64,000 nt of DNA from Eutreptiella sp. 'Long Island Sound 2002' (taxonomy: Eukaryota > Euglenozoa > Euglenophyceae > Eutreptiales > Eutreptiaceae): the NCBI GenBank assembly GCA_964036045.1, contig OZ038382.1, forward strand, positions 131,130,556 to 131,194,555, given 5' to 3'. The translations under genes were made by a program, and so were the position numbers. Position 1 is the stretch's first letter, and each line of letters begins with the position of its first letter. Below the pieces are notes generated by a model that was not told where the DNA came from, did no database searches, and saw only the letters and a list, made by a program, of their open reading frames with translations. This document shows, piece by piece, positions 11,809 through 23,763 of this stretch.

Positions 11809-14800
11809 GGAGGGTGGGAGGGGGTTTGCACCTCAGGCCAGCCCCAAGTGACCCAAGTGACTTGAGGCAGCGGTGCCCCGTGGCGAGCGTCGTCGTGGCA
11901 CCGGAAAGTGCACGCATTGAGCATGGCAATTAGCATGATAACTGGGCCCCCTTTCTCTGTCACCCTGTCTCTCCCGCCCTCCCCGTCCTTCTCTTGCTGG
12001 CCCAACCTGTTCGCATTTGCCCTGTCACTTCTTGGTCTTTTTCGGGCCGGGGGGGGGGGGTCACTACTGATTGTGTCCCCCCATCTTATGTGTTGGGTTA
12101 TGTAGCCATCTGGCCTACGTGTGAGCCACCGTGGATCGTGTCATCCGTTGTGAAGCGTTGGGGACCTGGCAAGTGGGAGGGGTCATGTAGCCTCCCAGCC
12201 CGTTTGTAGGCCACTATGTATTTCGTTGCCCGCTTTGAAGCATTTGGGATCTTGCAGGTGGCAGGGGCGATGTAGCCACCCGGCCCACATGTTGGTTGCT
12301 TGTGACTTTGTTCCTCGCTGTGAAGCGGTGGGGACCCCCCAATTGGCAGCGGTTGTGTTGCCACTGGGCCTACTTGTGGGCCAAATCTGACTTGGTCTTC
12401 CTCCTTGAAGTGTTGTTGACCCTCAGCGCAGCAAGGGTTGTGCAGCCACCCGCCCCAACTGTGGGGTACCTTTGATTTTGTCCATTGCTCCGAATCGGTG
12501 GGGAGCCCTAGGCGGTAGGGGTTATCAAGCCACTTGTTCACTTGTGGCTCACTAATGATTTCGTCATCCGCTCTAAAATGTTGGGGACCCTCCAAGCGGC
12601 AGCGGTTATGTAGCCAACTTGCCCACTTGTACGTCACGTTTGATTGTGCTCTTCGCTCTCAAATGCCGGGGACCCCCTAGGCGGCGGGGGATTATGTAGC
12701 CACGTCGCCCACTGGTGCTTCATTATCGATTCCTTTCCTCTTTGGAAGCTGTCGCCACCCCCGATCCACCTGGCCCACTTGTGGGCCGCCTCTGATTTGG
12801 TCTCCCAATTGAAGCGTTGTGAACCCCCCAAGCGGCAAGGGCTATGTATTCACCCTGCCCTCTTGTGGGCCACTGGTGATTGTGTTCCCCGCTCTAGAGT
12901 GTTGGTTCTCCCCTAGCCACGTGGCTCACATGTGGGCCAGCTATGATTGTGCATGACACCTTGAAGTGTTGGGGTCGTGCTAGGGGTCAGGGGTTTTGTA
13001 GCTACCGTGCCTAGTCGTGGGTCACTAGTGATTGTGTCCCCTGCTGCAAAGCTTTCTGGACGTCGCCGGCGGCTAGGGTTATGTAGCCACTCTGCGCACT
13101 TGCGTTCCACGTCTGATTTTGTCCTTCGCTCTTAAGCATTGCGGACCGCCTAGGCGGCAAGGGTTATTTAGCCACCTCGCCCACTTGTTGGCCACTCGTA
13201 ATTCCGTCCGCGGCCGTGAAGCTTATGGCCAGTCCCTAGCGGTCAGGGTTTATGTAGCCACACAACCCGATTGACGGCCACTTCTGTGTCTATTCCCCGC
13301 TCTCAAGCGTTTGGGACCCCCAAGCCAGCAAGAGTTATGTAGCCCCTTGAGGTGGTGGTGGTTTTGGAGCAGACCCGCCCACTCGCGGGCCACCTATGAT
13401 TGTGTCCCCCGCTCTCAAGCCTTGGAGAACCCCCAAGCGGCAATACTTATGTACCCAAGATGTGGCCCACTTGTGGGCCGCTTTTGATGTTGTCCCTAGG
13501 CGGCCCAGCATGATGTAGCCACCTGGCCCGCTTGTGGGCTCCTTGTGATTCTCATCTCTGCTCTCCTCGTTTGTGAACCGCCGAGGCGGTCGGGGTTATG
13601 TAGCCATCTTGGCCACTAGTTGGCCACCGCTGTTTTTGTCCCCCCTTCTAAAGCGTTGGGCACCTCCCAGGCGGGTAGGTGTTAAGAAGCCACCCTGCCC
13701 ACGTGTGGGCCACGTGTGATTCTGTCCCCCGCTCTGAACTGTTGGGGCCCCTGAGGAGGCAGGACGCTATGTAGCCACACACCACAGTTTTAGGCCGATT
13801 TTGTCTCTTGCTCTGAAGCGTTGTTGAAGCCCTAGGCCGCCGGATGTTGTTTTGCCACCCCGCCCACTTGTGGGCCACCACTGATTTTCCCCCCCATCCT
13901 AAAGGCCCCTCAAGCGGCTGTACATTATGCAGCCACCAGGCCCGCTTTCGGGCCAATTCTGATTTTGTTTGCCGCTTTGAAGCGTTGGAACCCCCTAGGT
14001 AGCAGGAGGTATGTGGGTAGCCCGCGCCAGTTGTTGGCCATTGTAAATTTTGTCCCCCGTTGTGAAGCATTGGGGACCCACAAGGCTGCAGTGGTAATTT
14101 AGCGAGCCGGCCATTCTGTGGGCCACTGCTGATTTTGTCCGCCCAGGTGAAGTGTTGGTGACCCCCAAGGCGGTCGCTGCTATGTTGTCACTCGGCCCAC
14201 TGCTGGACCACCGCTAATTTTGTTCCTCGCTCTCAACCATTGGGCATCCCCAAGCGTTAGGGGTTATTTAACTGCCCGACCCACTATTGGGCCAATTTTG
14301 ATTGTGCCCCCCGTTCTCAAGCGGCGAGAATCCCCTATGCGGCGTGGGGGTATGTAGCCATCGGGCTTACTTGTGGGCCACCGCTGCTTTTTTTTCGCCG
14401 CCCTGAAGCGTTGGGCACTCCTAAGCCGGCCCCACGTTATGTAACCACCCTGTCCACTTGTACACCATAGGTGATTTCGTCCCGCGGTGCCCTAAGCGAC
14501 AAACGTCAAGTAGCTAACCGGCCCACATGTGGGTCACTACTAATTCTACCCCCCCTTCTTAAGCGTTGGGTTAGCCACCCGGCTCTGAAGCGTTGGGCAC
14601 CCGGCGTGAGGTAGGGATTATGTAGCAACCGGCCCACTTGTGGGTCAGTTTTGGCTTGGTCCCCCGCTGTGAAGCGTTGGGGACCCCCTAAGCGGCAAAG
14701 GTTATGTGGCCACCCGGCCCACTTTTGGGCCACATCTTTTTGTGTCTTCTGCTCCGAAGTGTTGTTGGCCCTCAACACAGCAAGCGTTATGTCGCCACCC

Positions 14801-17800
14801 GGCCCACTTTTGGGCCACCTCTGATTTTGTCCTCCGGTCTCAAGCGTTGGGGACCCCCTAGGTGGCAAGGGTTAGTTAGCTACCTGCCCACCCAATGGTC
14901 ACTAATGAAACTGTCCCCCGCTCCGCAATGTTGGGCAGCCCCAAGGCTGCAAGGTTTATGCAACCACCCGGCCTATTTGTAGGTGGGCACTGATTCGATT
15001 ACCCGCTTTGAAGCCATGGGGACTCTCCGGGCGACACGGGTCATGTAGCCACCTTCCCCAACTTGTGGGCCACTTTTGACTCTGCTCCCCGCTCTCAAGC
15101 TTTGGGGACCCCCTAGGCGGCAGGGGGTATGCAGCCATGTTGCCCATTTTTGCGTCACTAATGATTTTATCCCCGGTTTGAAGCTCTGTCGACCCTCGAG
15201 GTGGCAGGTGGTGTGTAGCCAACCGGCCCACTTGTGGGTCACTACTGATTCCGTCCCCTGCTTTTAAGCGTTCTGGACCGCCAAGCGGCAGCGGCTATGT
15301 AGCCACCTTGCCCAGCTGCGGGCCACGTCTTATTGACGTCCCCGCTCTCAAGCTTTGCGGACCCCCTCGCCACCTCGCCCACTTGTTGGTCACGAGTGAT
15401 TCTGTCCCCCGCCGCAAAGCGTTGTGGGCCCCCAAGGCGGCAGGAGTTATGTAGCCACCCTACACACTTGCGGGCAACTTCTGATTTTTTCCTTCCTCTT
15501 AAGCGTTGGCAACCGGACAAGCGGCAAGGGGTACGTAGCCACGTGGCGTCGTTGTGGGCCACCCGCGATTCCGTCCGCGGCTCTGCCGCGTTGGGGCACC
15601 CCTAAGGGGCAAGAGTTATGTCGCCATGCGGCCCACTTGTGGGCCACTTCTGAATCTTTTCACCGCTCGCAAGCGTTGGGGACCCCCAAGCCAGCACGAG
15701 TTATCTAGCCCCCCAAGGCGGCAGTGATTATGGGGCTACCCCACCCCTTTCGGGCCACCTTTGATTCTGTCACGGGCACTCAAGCGTTGGGGAACCCCAA
15801 GGCGGCAGGGTTATGTACCCACCGAGTCCACTTGTTGGCCACTTCCGATTGTGTCTCCCGCTCCAAAGTGTTGGGCAACCCCCGGGTGGCCGGGCGTTAT
15901 ATAGCCACCCGGCCCACTTGTGGGCCCCTTGTGATTGTAATCCGTGCCCTCCGGCGTTGTGGACCCCCTAGGCGGTAGGGGTTATGTAGCCACCTGGCAA
16001 ACTTGTTGGCCATCGCTGATTTTGACACCGCATCTGAAGCATCTGGGACCCCCTAGGCGGCCGGTCATTATGAAGCCACTCGGCCCACTTCTTGGCCACC
16101 CCTGATTTTGTTCCTCGCTCTCAACCGTTGGGGTCTCTTAGATAGCCGCGCGCCATGTAGCCGCCAGGCCCACTTGTGGGCCACGGCTAATTGTGCCCCT
16201 TCTTCTTAAATTCTTAACTGTTGGCCATCCCCTAGGCGTTTGGGGTTTCGCAGCTCTGTGGCCCACTTGTGTGTGCGTACGGATTTTGTCCACCACTCTA
16301 AAGAGTTGGGGAGCCCCCAGGCCATAGGGTTTATGTGGCCACGCGGCCCATTTGGGGGCCGCCTCCGATTTTGTCCCCTGCTCTAAAGGGTCGGGGACCT
16401 TTCAGGCGGCTTGGCGTTATGAAGCCACTTGTCCTGTTGGTGGCCCACTTGTGATTCTGCTTGCTGCTCTCAAGCGTTGGGGACCGCCTAGGAAGCTGGG
16501 GTTATGTAGTCACTTGGCCCCTTGTGGGTCACTTGTGATTCCGTCCACCGCTGTGACACGTTGGGACCCCTAGACGGCCGGGCAGTATGAAGCCACATGG
16601 GCCTCTTTTGTGGCAGGGCTGATTGTGTCCTCCCCTCCCAAGTTTGGGGACCAACTACGCGGCCGGGCGGTATGAACGCACATGGTTCGCTTCTGGGCCA
16701 AGGCTGATCGGATCCCCCGGTGTGAAGCCTTGGGGACGCTTCCGAATGCACGGGTTATGTTGCCACCCGGCTCATTTGTGGGCCACGTGTAATTCTGTCC
16801 CATGCTCTGAAGCGTTGGTGACTTGCATGCGCCTACGCGCTATGTAGCCATTTGGCTCACTTGTGGGCCACCACCGACACTGTTCCCTGCTCCGGAGCTT
16901 TTAGGACCTTCTAGTCTGCAGAGGTTGCGTAGCCAGCCAGCTCACTTGTGGGCTAGTGCTGATTCTTTCCCCCGTCTTGAAGCTTTGCTGAACGTGCGGG
17001 CCATTCGGCGTTATTGAGCCACCGAGCCCCCTTGTGGGCCATAGCTGACTGTGTCCCCCGGTTGGAAGCGATGGGGTCCCCCCACGCGGTAGGAGATTTG
17101 TGGCCACATAGCCCGAATGTGCGCCACTTCCGATTCTGTCCCCCGCTCTAAAGTGTTGGGTACCCCCTAGGGAACCTATCGTTATGCAGCCACACGGCCC
17201 ACCTTGGTCATGTATGATTGTGTGCCTCCGCTGTGAAGTGTCAGGGACCCCGAGGCGGGCTGGGTGTTATGTAGCCACGTGGCTCACTTGTGAGCCACTT
17301 ACAATTCCGCTGCCCGATCTCAATGGTTGGGAACCGCCTAGGTGGCACGGGTTATGTAGCTACGTGCCCGACTTGTGGTCCACTTGTGATTCTTTTCCTC
17401 CTTCTAAAGCATTGGGAACTCCGCAAGCGGCAATGGTTATATAGCCACGCGCCCACTTGTGTGTCGCTTTTAATTCTGTCCATTGCTCTGACGTGTTGGG
17501 TCGCCCCTAGGTGGTAGGGGTTTCGTAGTCACCTTGCCCTCATTTGCAGCCACTTCTCATTCTGTCCCCCTCTCCATATCATTGGGGATCCTCTACGCAG
17601 CAGGTGCTATTTAGCGTGCGCGCGCACCTGTGAGCCGTGTGTGCTTGTATACCCCGCTCATAAGCGTTGGGGACCCCCCACGCGGCTAGTTTTGCGTTGC
17701 CACCTTGCCCAATTTCAGGCCACATCTGATTCTGTCCCTCATTCTCAAGGGTTGGGGACCCCTTAGCGTGGAGGAGTTATTTAGATATGTGGCCCACTTG

Positions 17801-18237
17801 TGGGTCACTAGTGATTGTGTCCTCCACTCTAAAGCGTTGGGGACCCTCCAAGCGGGAGGTGTTATGTAGCCACCTCGCCCATGTGTGGCCACATGTGATT
17901 CTGTGCCATGCTCTCCGTAGTTGGGAACCCTCCAGGCGGCTAGATCTATATATGGAGCCGGCCCACTTGTGGGTCACTACTGAATGTGTCCCCCACTTCA
18001 AGCAATTCGGAACCATCCAAGCGGCACGGCGTTATGTAGCAACCGTGCCCATTTATCGGCCACTTTTTAAGCCCATTTGTGGGCCACTTCTGATTCTGTC
18101 CCCCACCCCAAAGCATTGCGGACCCTCTAGGAGGGGGGTGTTATGTGGCCAACGTGCCCACTTGTGGGCAGCTTGTGCGTTTGTCCCCCTCTTTGAAGTG
18201 GACCCCGAGGAGGGCAGGGCTTAAGTACCCACCTGGC
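11550..18237. repeat. Tandem segmental duplication, copy 2
   Basis: Second copy of the 4665-11365 segment. It begins inside the gene-fragment island and ends inside an ordinary 85-bp unit; beyond 18237 the two copies no longer match. The two copies are separated by about 185 bp, so this is a nearly head-to-tail tandem. Confidence 0.85.
11809..12060. other. Non-satellite DNA upstream of the minus-strand fragment, copy 2
   Basis: Near-identical to 4924-5170 and ends at a run of G (about 12050-12060) where satellite A resumes. I see no independent gene in it. Confidence 0.4.
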
Positions 18238-19545
18238 CGACTTGTGGGCAACCGCCGATTACGTCCCCCGACCTCAAGTGGTGGGCACGACAGCCGTCAT
18301 GTAGGCACTCTACCCAGTTGTGGGCCACTTCTGATTCTCAATCGTTGGGGACCCCCTAGGCGCAGGGGTTATGTAGCGACCCGGCCCGCTTGTCGATCGC
18401 TACTGATCCTGTCTCCCGCTCTAAAGCGCTTGGGACCCCGTGGGCGGCAGGTGTTATGTAGCCAGCCTCTCCGCTTGTGGGCCACATGTGATGTGGCTTC
18501 CCGCTCTCAAGCGTTGGGGACCGCTTAGCCATCAGGCGTTGTGTAGCTGCCCTACCCAATTGTGCCCCACATGTGATTATGTCCTCGCTCTTCTTGTTTG
18601 GGCACCTTGTAGGTGGCAGAGGTTATGTAGCGACCCGTCCCAATTGTGGCAAACTATTAATTTTGTCCCCTGCCCTAAAGCGTTTAGCAGCCTGCAGGCG
18701 GCAAGTTTTTTGTAGCCACGTTGCCCACTTGTGTGGTGCCTCTGATTTTGTGCCGCACTGTGAAGCGTTGTGGATCCCTCAGACCACAGATGTTATGTAG
18801 CCACCTTGCCCCCTTGTAGGCCACGTATGCTTTTGTCCCCTGCTCTTATGTGTTTCGGACCCCTCGGGCGGCAGAGGTCATGTAGCAGCCTGGTCCACTT
18901 GTGGGCCACTGCTGATTGTGTCCCTCGCTCGCGAGCATTGGGGACCCCCCCAGGTAGCAGGGGTTATATAGCCACCTAGCCCCTTGAGGGCACTTCTTCT
19001 TTTGTCCCCCACTCTTAAGCGTTGCGGACACCTAAAGGGGTAGGAGATGTGTAGCCACCCTACTCACTTGTGGGCCACTCCTTATTCTCTGCTCCGCTCT
19101 TGATCGTTGTGGACTCCCCCGACGGAAGGGGTTATGTAGCAACCCACCCCACTTGTGGGTCACTATTGATTGTGTCTCCTGCTCTAAAGCGTTTGGAACA
19201 CTCTCGGCGGCAGGTGTTATGCAGCCACCCTGCCCACTTGTGGGCCACTCCTTCTTCTCTCCCCCGCTCTCAAGCGTAGGTGACCCCGTAGCCGGCAATG
19301 GTTATGTAGCAACCCAGTACACTTGTGGGTCACCACTGATGTTGGCCCGTCGCTGTGAAGTGTTTGTGACCTTTTAGGCGGCACGTGATATGTAGCGACC
19401 CTCCACACTTGTTGGCAGCTTATGGGTTTTCTTTCAGGCTCTTAAGCTTTGGGAACCCCCCAAGCGTCACGCGTTGTGAAGCCACCCTTCGCACTTGCAG
19501 GCCACATGTGATTATATCCCTCGCTCAAACACGATGGGTACCCGC

Positions 19546-19806
19546 CAGTTTGGTGTGTAGTGTCCGAGTGAGCAAAACCGATTCCACCGGAACCATTGGA
19601 TACCGGTGCCCCCGCCAGGCTGTGATCAACCGTGCCAGAGTGCGGCGGGCACAACCTGCATCGCGTCGCTCTTGTCTCCCCCACGCCCCCACCCCCCCAC
19701 CCCACCCCTCTTTCGTCCTGCCACGCCTACTGCGCTCCCCTGGGCCACAGCTTCATGGTGCCTCCGGCTAGCCCCCACAAGGCGCTTGCCATTAGGCCCA
19801 AGCACC
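19546..19806. other. Unique spacer between satellites A and B
   Basis: Neither tandem repeat is present. It contains a C-rich stretch (about 19676-19715). No convincing gene or RNA was seen on either strand. Confidence 0.5.
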
Positions 19807-20935
19807 GTACGGTAAATTTTGTGTTGGCAAACTCCCAATGCCTCCAATTCTGGCAAAGCAACAACCTTCTGCATGGGCGTACGCCTCATGCCTTCAGCTC
19901 TGCCAAAGCAATAACATTCGGCATTGGCACACACCCAATATCTCCGGTTTCTCCAAAGCAATAAGATTTTGCATGAACACCCGCCCATTGCCGTCGGTTC
20001 TGCCAAAAGCAATCAATATTGCATGGGCACACGCCCAATGCCTTCGGACTAAAATTTTGCGTGGGCATGCACCCAATGCTTCCAGCTCTGCCAAAAGCAA
20101 AAGGTCTGTATGGGGACACGCCCAATGCCTGCTGTTCCTTCGAAGCTATAAAATTTTGCATGGGCACACACCCAAATCCTTCAGTTCTGCCAAAAGCAAT
20201 CAATTTTACATGGGCTTACCCCCAAGGCCTTCATTTCCGCCAAATTAATAAAATTCAGCATGGGCAAACATCCAATGCCTTCAGCTTTGCGAATGCTAGA
20301 AAATTCTGCATGGGTACACGCCCTATGCCTTCGGTTTGCCAAAAGCAATAAAGTTTTCCATGGCCCCGCACCCAATGCCTTTAGTTTAGCCAAAAGCAAT
20401 AAGAATTCGCACGCGCACACCCCCCATGCCTTAAGTCTAGCCAAAAACAATAAGTTTTGCATGGGAACACGCTGAAAGCCTCGAATTCTCCGAGAGGAAT
20501 AAAAAGATGCATGGGCACACACCGAATGCCTTCAATTCTCTTGATAGCAATACATTTCGCATGGACACAAACCAAACCCCTCCAATTCTGCCAAGGCAAT
20601 AATTTTCTTCGAGGGCAAAAGCCCAATGCCTTCAATTTTGCCAAAAGCAATAAATTTTGCATGGGCACACGACCAATGCCTCGTGTTCTGCCACAAGTAA
20701 TAAAATTTGCTTGGGCACAGGCCCAATGCCTTTAGTTCTACCAAAGCAATATGTAGTCCATGGGCACACGCCCAATGCCTGTAGTTCTGCCAAAAGCAAT
20801 GAAATTCTGCATGGACACACACCCAACGCCTTCTGTTGTGGCAAAGCACTCAATTTCTTCATGGGTAAACGGGCAATACCTTCAGCTTTGCGAAAAGCAA
20901 TCAATTTTGCATATGCACACGCCCAATGCCTTGTC
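19807..20935. repeat. Satellite B: ~50-bp tandem repeat
   Basis: About 22 diverged units of 50-51 bp. Each has the block GCATGGGCACACGCCCAATG, then CCTTCAGTTCTGCC, then AAAAGCAATAAAATTTT. GCATGGGC and GCCCAATGC pair around ACAC with one bulged base, so every unit can form a hairpin. The open frames on both strands in this stretch are repeat translations (CMGTRPMPS and similar) and not genes. Confidence 0.88.
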
Positions 20936-21254
20936 AAGGTCCCTCAATTTAGCCGCCATTGTCTCCTCGCTAAACCGGCTCGGCCGCTGCTGGCAATAGT
21001 GTCGTCCCCATCAATCAAAAGTCAAGCCAAGGGCGTCGTCCCCAGTGGTCGTCTTTTGGTCGCTGTTGGTGCCGATACAAGCCGTAGGTTTCACTACCAC
21101 TCCAGCCCAGTGTTGTACCCCCTTGAACCTCCCACGCCTATGCTCACCTACCATGCACACCTACCGTGGTGTGGCTCAGCTATGTGTATAGCGACCTAGT
21201 CGGCTATCAGACATCAGACATCAGACTTTTATGGACCATCATTACCAGACCATG
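20936..21254. other. Unique spacer after satellite B
   Basis: No tandem repeat and no convincing gene. A 180-aa plus-strand open frame that starts inside satellite B runs to 21199. Its unique part (about 85 residues) is Ser/Pro-rich without recognisable motifs. Confidence 0.4.
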
Positions 21255-21440
21255 AATCCCCCTCCCCCAACCCCTTGATTATGCACTACATCAACCCCCC
21301 CCCCCCGCCCTTGTCCACACCAAACTCTTCGCAGGAAACCCCCCCCCCCGTGACCCCCCCACCCCCCCCCCCACTATCGGGTGCTTCCAACCCCCCCCCC
21401 CCTCAAGGAAAAAAGGTGCCACGGAAAAAACAAACCCCCT
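21255..21440. repeat. C-rich low-complexity tract
   Basis: Long runs of C broken by short A/T or G spacers on the plus strand (G-rich on the minus strand). The minus strand could form G-quadruplex structures. Homopolymer lengths here are also likely to be unreliable in an assembly. Confidence 0.8.
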
Positions 21441-21538
21441 CGTTTGGAAACCAATTGCACACCTGTTGTTGACAATGTATGTGACAACTTCAATTTGATT
21501 CTGATTTTGGTTGTTTGAGCAGACAATTTGTTTGTGTA

Positions 21539-21646
21539 CAACACCCTTGAGGTGTTTTTGATTGTTTGTGGTCTAGGCCTTTGCGCCTTAGACCAGAGAC
21601 CCCTTCAATGATGAACGCGTTGATCACAACTGAGAAGGGGTTCTGG
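21539..21646 (+). repeat. Hairpin-bearing dispersed repeat, copy 1
   Basis: Begins with an AACACC-CTTGA-GGTGTT hairpin (6-bp stem). Next comes an imperfect hairpin around GGTCTAGGC and GCGCCTTAGACC, then CCCCTTCAATGATGAAC, and it ends with ACTGAGAAGGGGTTC. Copies 2 and 3 keep this order. Confidence 0.7.
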
Positions 21647-22444
21647 CATGTTTGCTCCTGCAACCAATTACAATTTGCTGACTGTGAGCCCCTTCAATGA
21701 CGATGCATGACAATTTACATGTGCTGCTCCGTCACGCGTGGGTCTTCAGTGTCGACCCCCGCAGGGACCTGTTTCTTAGGACCTGTTTTGTGCGGACGGA
21801 GCTTTGCGGATTTGCGGCCGAGGAATGGGACTGCCCCCAGCAGTCAGTGTACCATGTCCACCAGAATGTGCACCATGTCCTCCAATGGCCAGCAACCATT
21901 TTGAAAACCAAGCAACGTACATCTGAGAAGGGGCTTTGCAGTGTTTTCGAATTTGACTTCCTTGTTTTAAACCGCCCCTCTGTCCCAGCCCCGAAGGCTC
22001 ATTGCAATGTGCTGCACTATGCCCTGCTCGCGCTTTGTTGTTCATTGCAGGATCTGGTGACGACCATTAAAACCCCTGTGCTCTGTCTTGTCGTCCTCCG
22101 TCTTGCCGTGGTGTTTCTTGAGGAAGTTTGGAAAACCATGCAGAGAAATCCATAGTGTAGGGAAAACACCCCCCACGCAACCTCATGCGCAATGGTGTGG
22201 AAAAGCCTGCCTTGCCTCTTTGAGTGTCAGCAACACATGGTGTGTGTCTGTGATGTTCAATGTTCTGTTGGTTCTGTGTGTGGTGGAAAAACATGGAAAA
22301 AATCACAGACTACAGATTACCCACAGACTACAATTCTCAAAGGTGTGTTATGGTGTAAGTCGTGAACATTTGCAACTTTGGTGCCACGTGTCGCATTGCA
22401 TTTCTTTTGAAGGTGTATTTGAACGTGTGCCGTTTGTTCTTGAA

Positions 22445-22552
22445 AAACACCCATCGAGGTGTTTGGTATGTCCATGGTCTAGGCCCTGGCGCCTACGACC
22501 ACAGACCCCTTCGATGAGGAATGTGCTGACGACAACTGAGAAGGGGTTCTGA
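22445..22552 (+). repeat. Hairpin-bearing dispersed repeat, copy 2
   Basis: Same order of blocks as copy 1. The first hairpin is AAACACC-CATCGA-GGTGTTT, so the loop changed while the stem was kept. The second has GGTCTAGGCC and GGCGCCTACGACC. It ends with ACTGAGAAGGGGTTC. Confidence 0.7.
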
Positions 22553-22869
22553 TTTCCTGGTATTTGCTTCCATGTTTGCTATATGACAAACGAGGTTGCG
22601 CATCCCCTTCGATGATTTTTTGTTTCTAAGGGCGCAAACGCAGGGGGATGCTTTGCCGACATCGGGTCTGTGCTTCCCCCACAGCAGAGGCACATACCCC
22701 CGCAGGGACCTTTTTTCTTAGGCCTTGTTTGGGTCGGCAGAGCTGTTGAGAAAGTGGGGCATGAAACAGCATTTGCCTAAGCATGGGAAAATCAGTACCA
22801 TCCAACTCCACATCCGGGGGGGAAGGGATCAGGCTTCGCACCAGCAGCATCCCTAAAGAGCCCTCGAGG

Positions 22870-23034
22870 CGCAGCCCCTGTCCCGGCCAAGTATGGTGCA
22901 AAGCCAAAGCCAAAGGCAATGGCACCACCACCATCACCACCATGCGCGCGACAGGGCGCCCAACCCTCTGCCCTGCAACTGCGTGCCGCGAGACACATTT
23001 CAAACGTCCCCATAGTCGTATGGCGCCCGGAGGC
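22870..23034 (+). pseudogene. Scrap of the helicase-gene N-terminal linker
   Basis: Plus-strand reading PVPAKYGAKPKPKAMAPPPS closely matches KTKYGAKPKPKATAPPPS encoded at about 25035-25095 in the helicase gene, including the run of CACCA/CCATCA triplets. It continues as CARQGAQPSALQLRAA, similar to the Gln/Ser/Ala repeats of that gene. Upstream and downstream sequence does not continue the match, so it is a short dispersed fragment. Confidence 0.5.
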
Positions 23035-23660
23035 TGACGCTTCCACCGAAAACAATGTTATGAGAAGGGGCTCTGCTTTGGCTGTTTTGGTTACCATTCT
23101 CAGAGGTGTGCGTTGCTAATACTTTTGTGTCTTGGCTCTGTTCGATTTGATGGATTTGATGGATTTTGTTTTATTAGATGGAGCATGCATTGTGCCATGT
23201 ACGTATGCATCCCCTTCGATGATGTGTCAGCCATGTGGGAACAATCTGTCCAGGGCCTACTGTTATAGGCCCTATTTTGTTGGATGGAGCCAGGCATCTC
23301 CCCATACTCTAACGGATCTGCATGTTTGCCAAACTTGCCAAAGACCACTGCAATCAGCCCTACTGCACCCTTGTGCTGCACAACATATGCCATCCCCTAC
23401 CTTGACAGCTTGTCTGGGTCATTGCGCAGATTGCGGCTGCAAGGTTTCTTTTTCATTCTGCCTTGCCGGGCGCAATACTGTCCAATGTGGCGGGCTGCAT
23501 TTGAGTGGGGTGATGCAGAATTCCCACTGTCAGCAAAAAAAAACCGAGAAGGGGCTTTGCTATGTGGGTGCTGGTGGTCCATTGATTTAATGTGGTTGTG
23601 ATTTCATGGTACGTTTTGGTTTTATCGCACTTGATTTTATTTTATTTGGCGGATCATGCA

Positions 23661-23763
23661 CAACACCCTTGAGGTGTTTAGTACGTCCGTGGTCTAGGCC
23701 ATGGCGCCTATGACCATAGACCCCTTCAATGATGAACATGCTGCCCACTACTGAGAAGGGGTC
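23661..23763 (+). repeat. Hairpin-bearing dispersed repeat, copy 3
   Basis: AACACC-CTTGA-GGTGTT hairpin, then TGGTC-TAGGC-CATGGC-GCCTA-T-GACCA (a clear two-part stem), then CCCCTTCAATGATGAAC and ACTGAGAAGGGGTCC. A partial fourth relative lies at about 23925-23990. Confidence 0.7.

Larger units (their letters stand above)
893..19545. repeat. Satellite A: ~85-bp degenerate tandem repeat
   Basis: About 210 diverged copies of a unit near 85 bp fill this stretch apart from two short islands. Recurring blocks, in order, are GCGTTGGGGACCCCC, TAGGCGGCAGGGGTTATGTA, GCCACCCGGCCCACTTGTGG, GCCACTTCTGATT and a GTCCCCCGCTCTCAAGC-like block. The core GGCCCAC-TT-GTGGGCC is a perfect 7-bp inverted repeat with a 2-base spacer, and GGGGACCCC is nearly palindromic. 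Neighbouring units differ widely, so this is an old array. The many 60-145-aa open frames on both strands are translations of the repeat (GGYI, LLIL, RWGPP patterns) and not genes. Confidence 0.9.

Noticed and set aside
893-19545. Many 60-179-aa open frames on both strands in the first 19.5 kb
   Set aside because: All but the two islands translate the 85-bp repeat (GGYI, WGPP and LLIL phrases), with no family motif and equal density on both strands.
19807-20935. Plus- and minus-strand open frames in satellite B as small secreted Cys/His-rich proteins
   Set aside because: They follow the 50-bp unit in every frame and lack signal peptides.
21697-22552. 152- and 154-aa plus-strand open frames as genes
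   Set aside because: They overlap in different phases, have no recognisable motif, and include parts of the dispersed hairpin repeat. An open frame on the opposite strand covers the same DNA.
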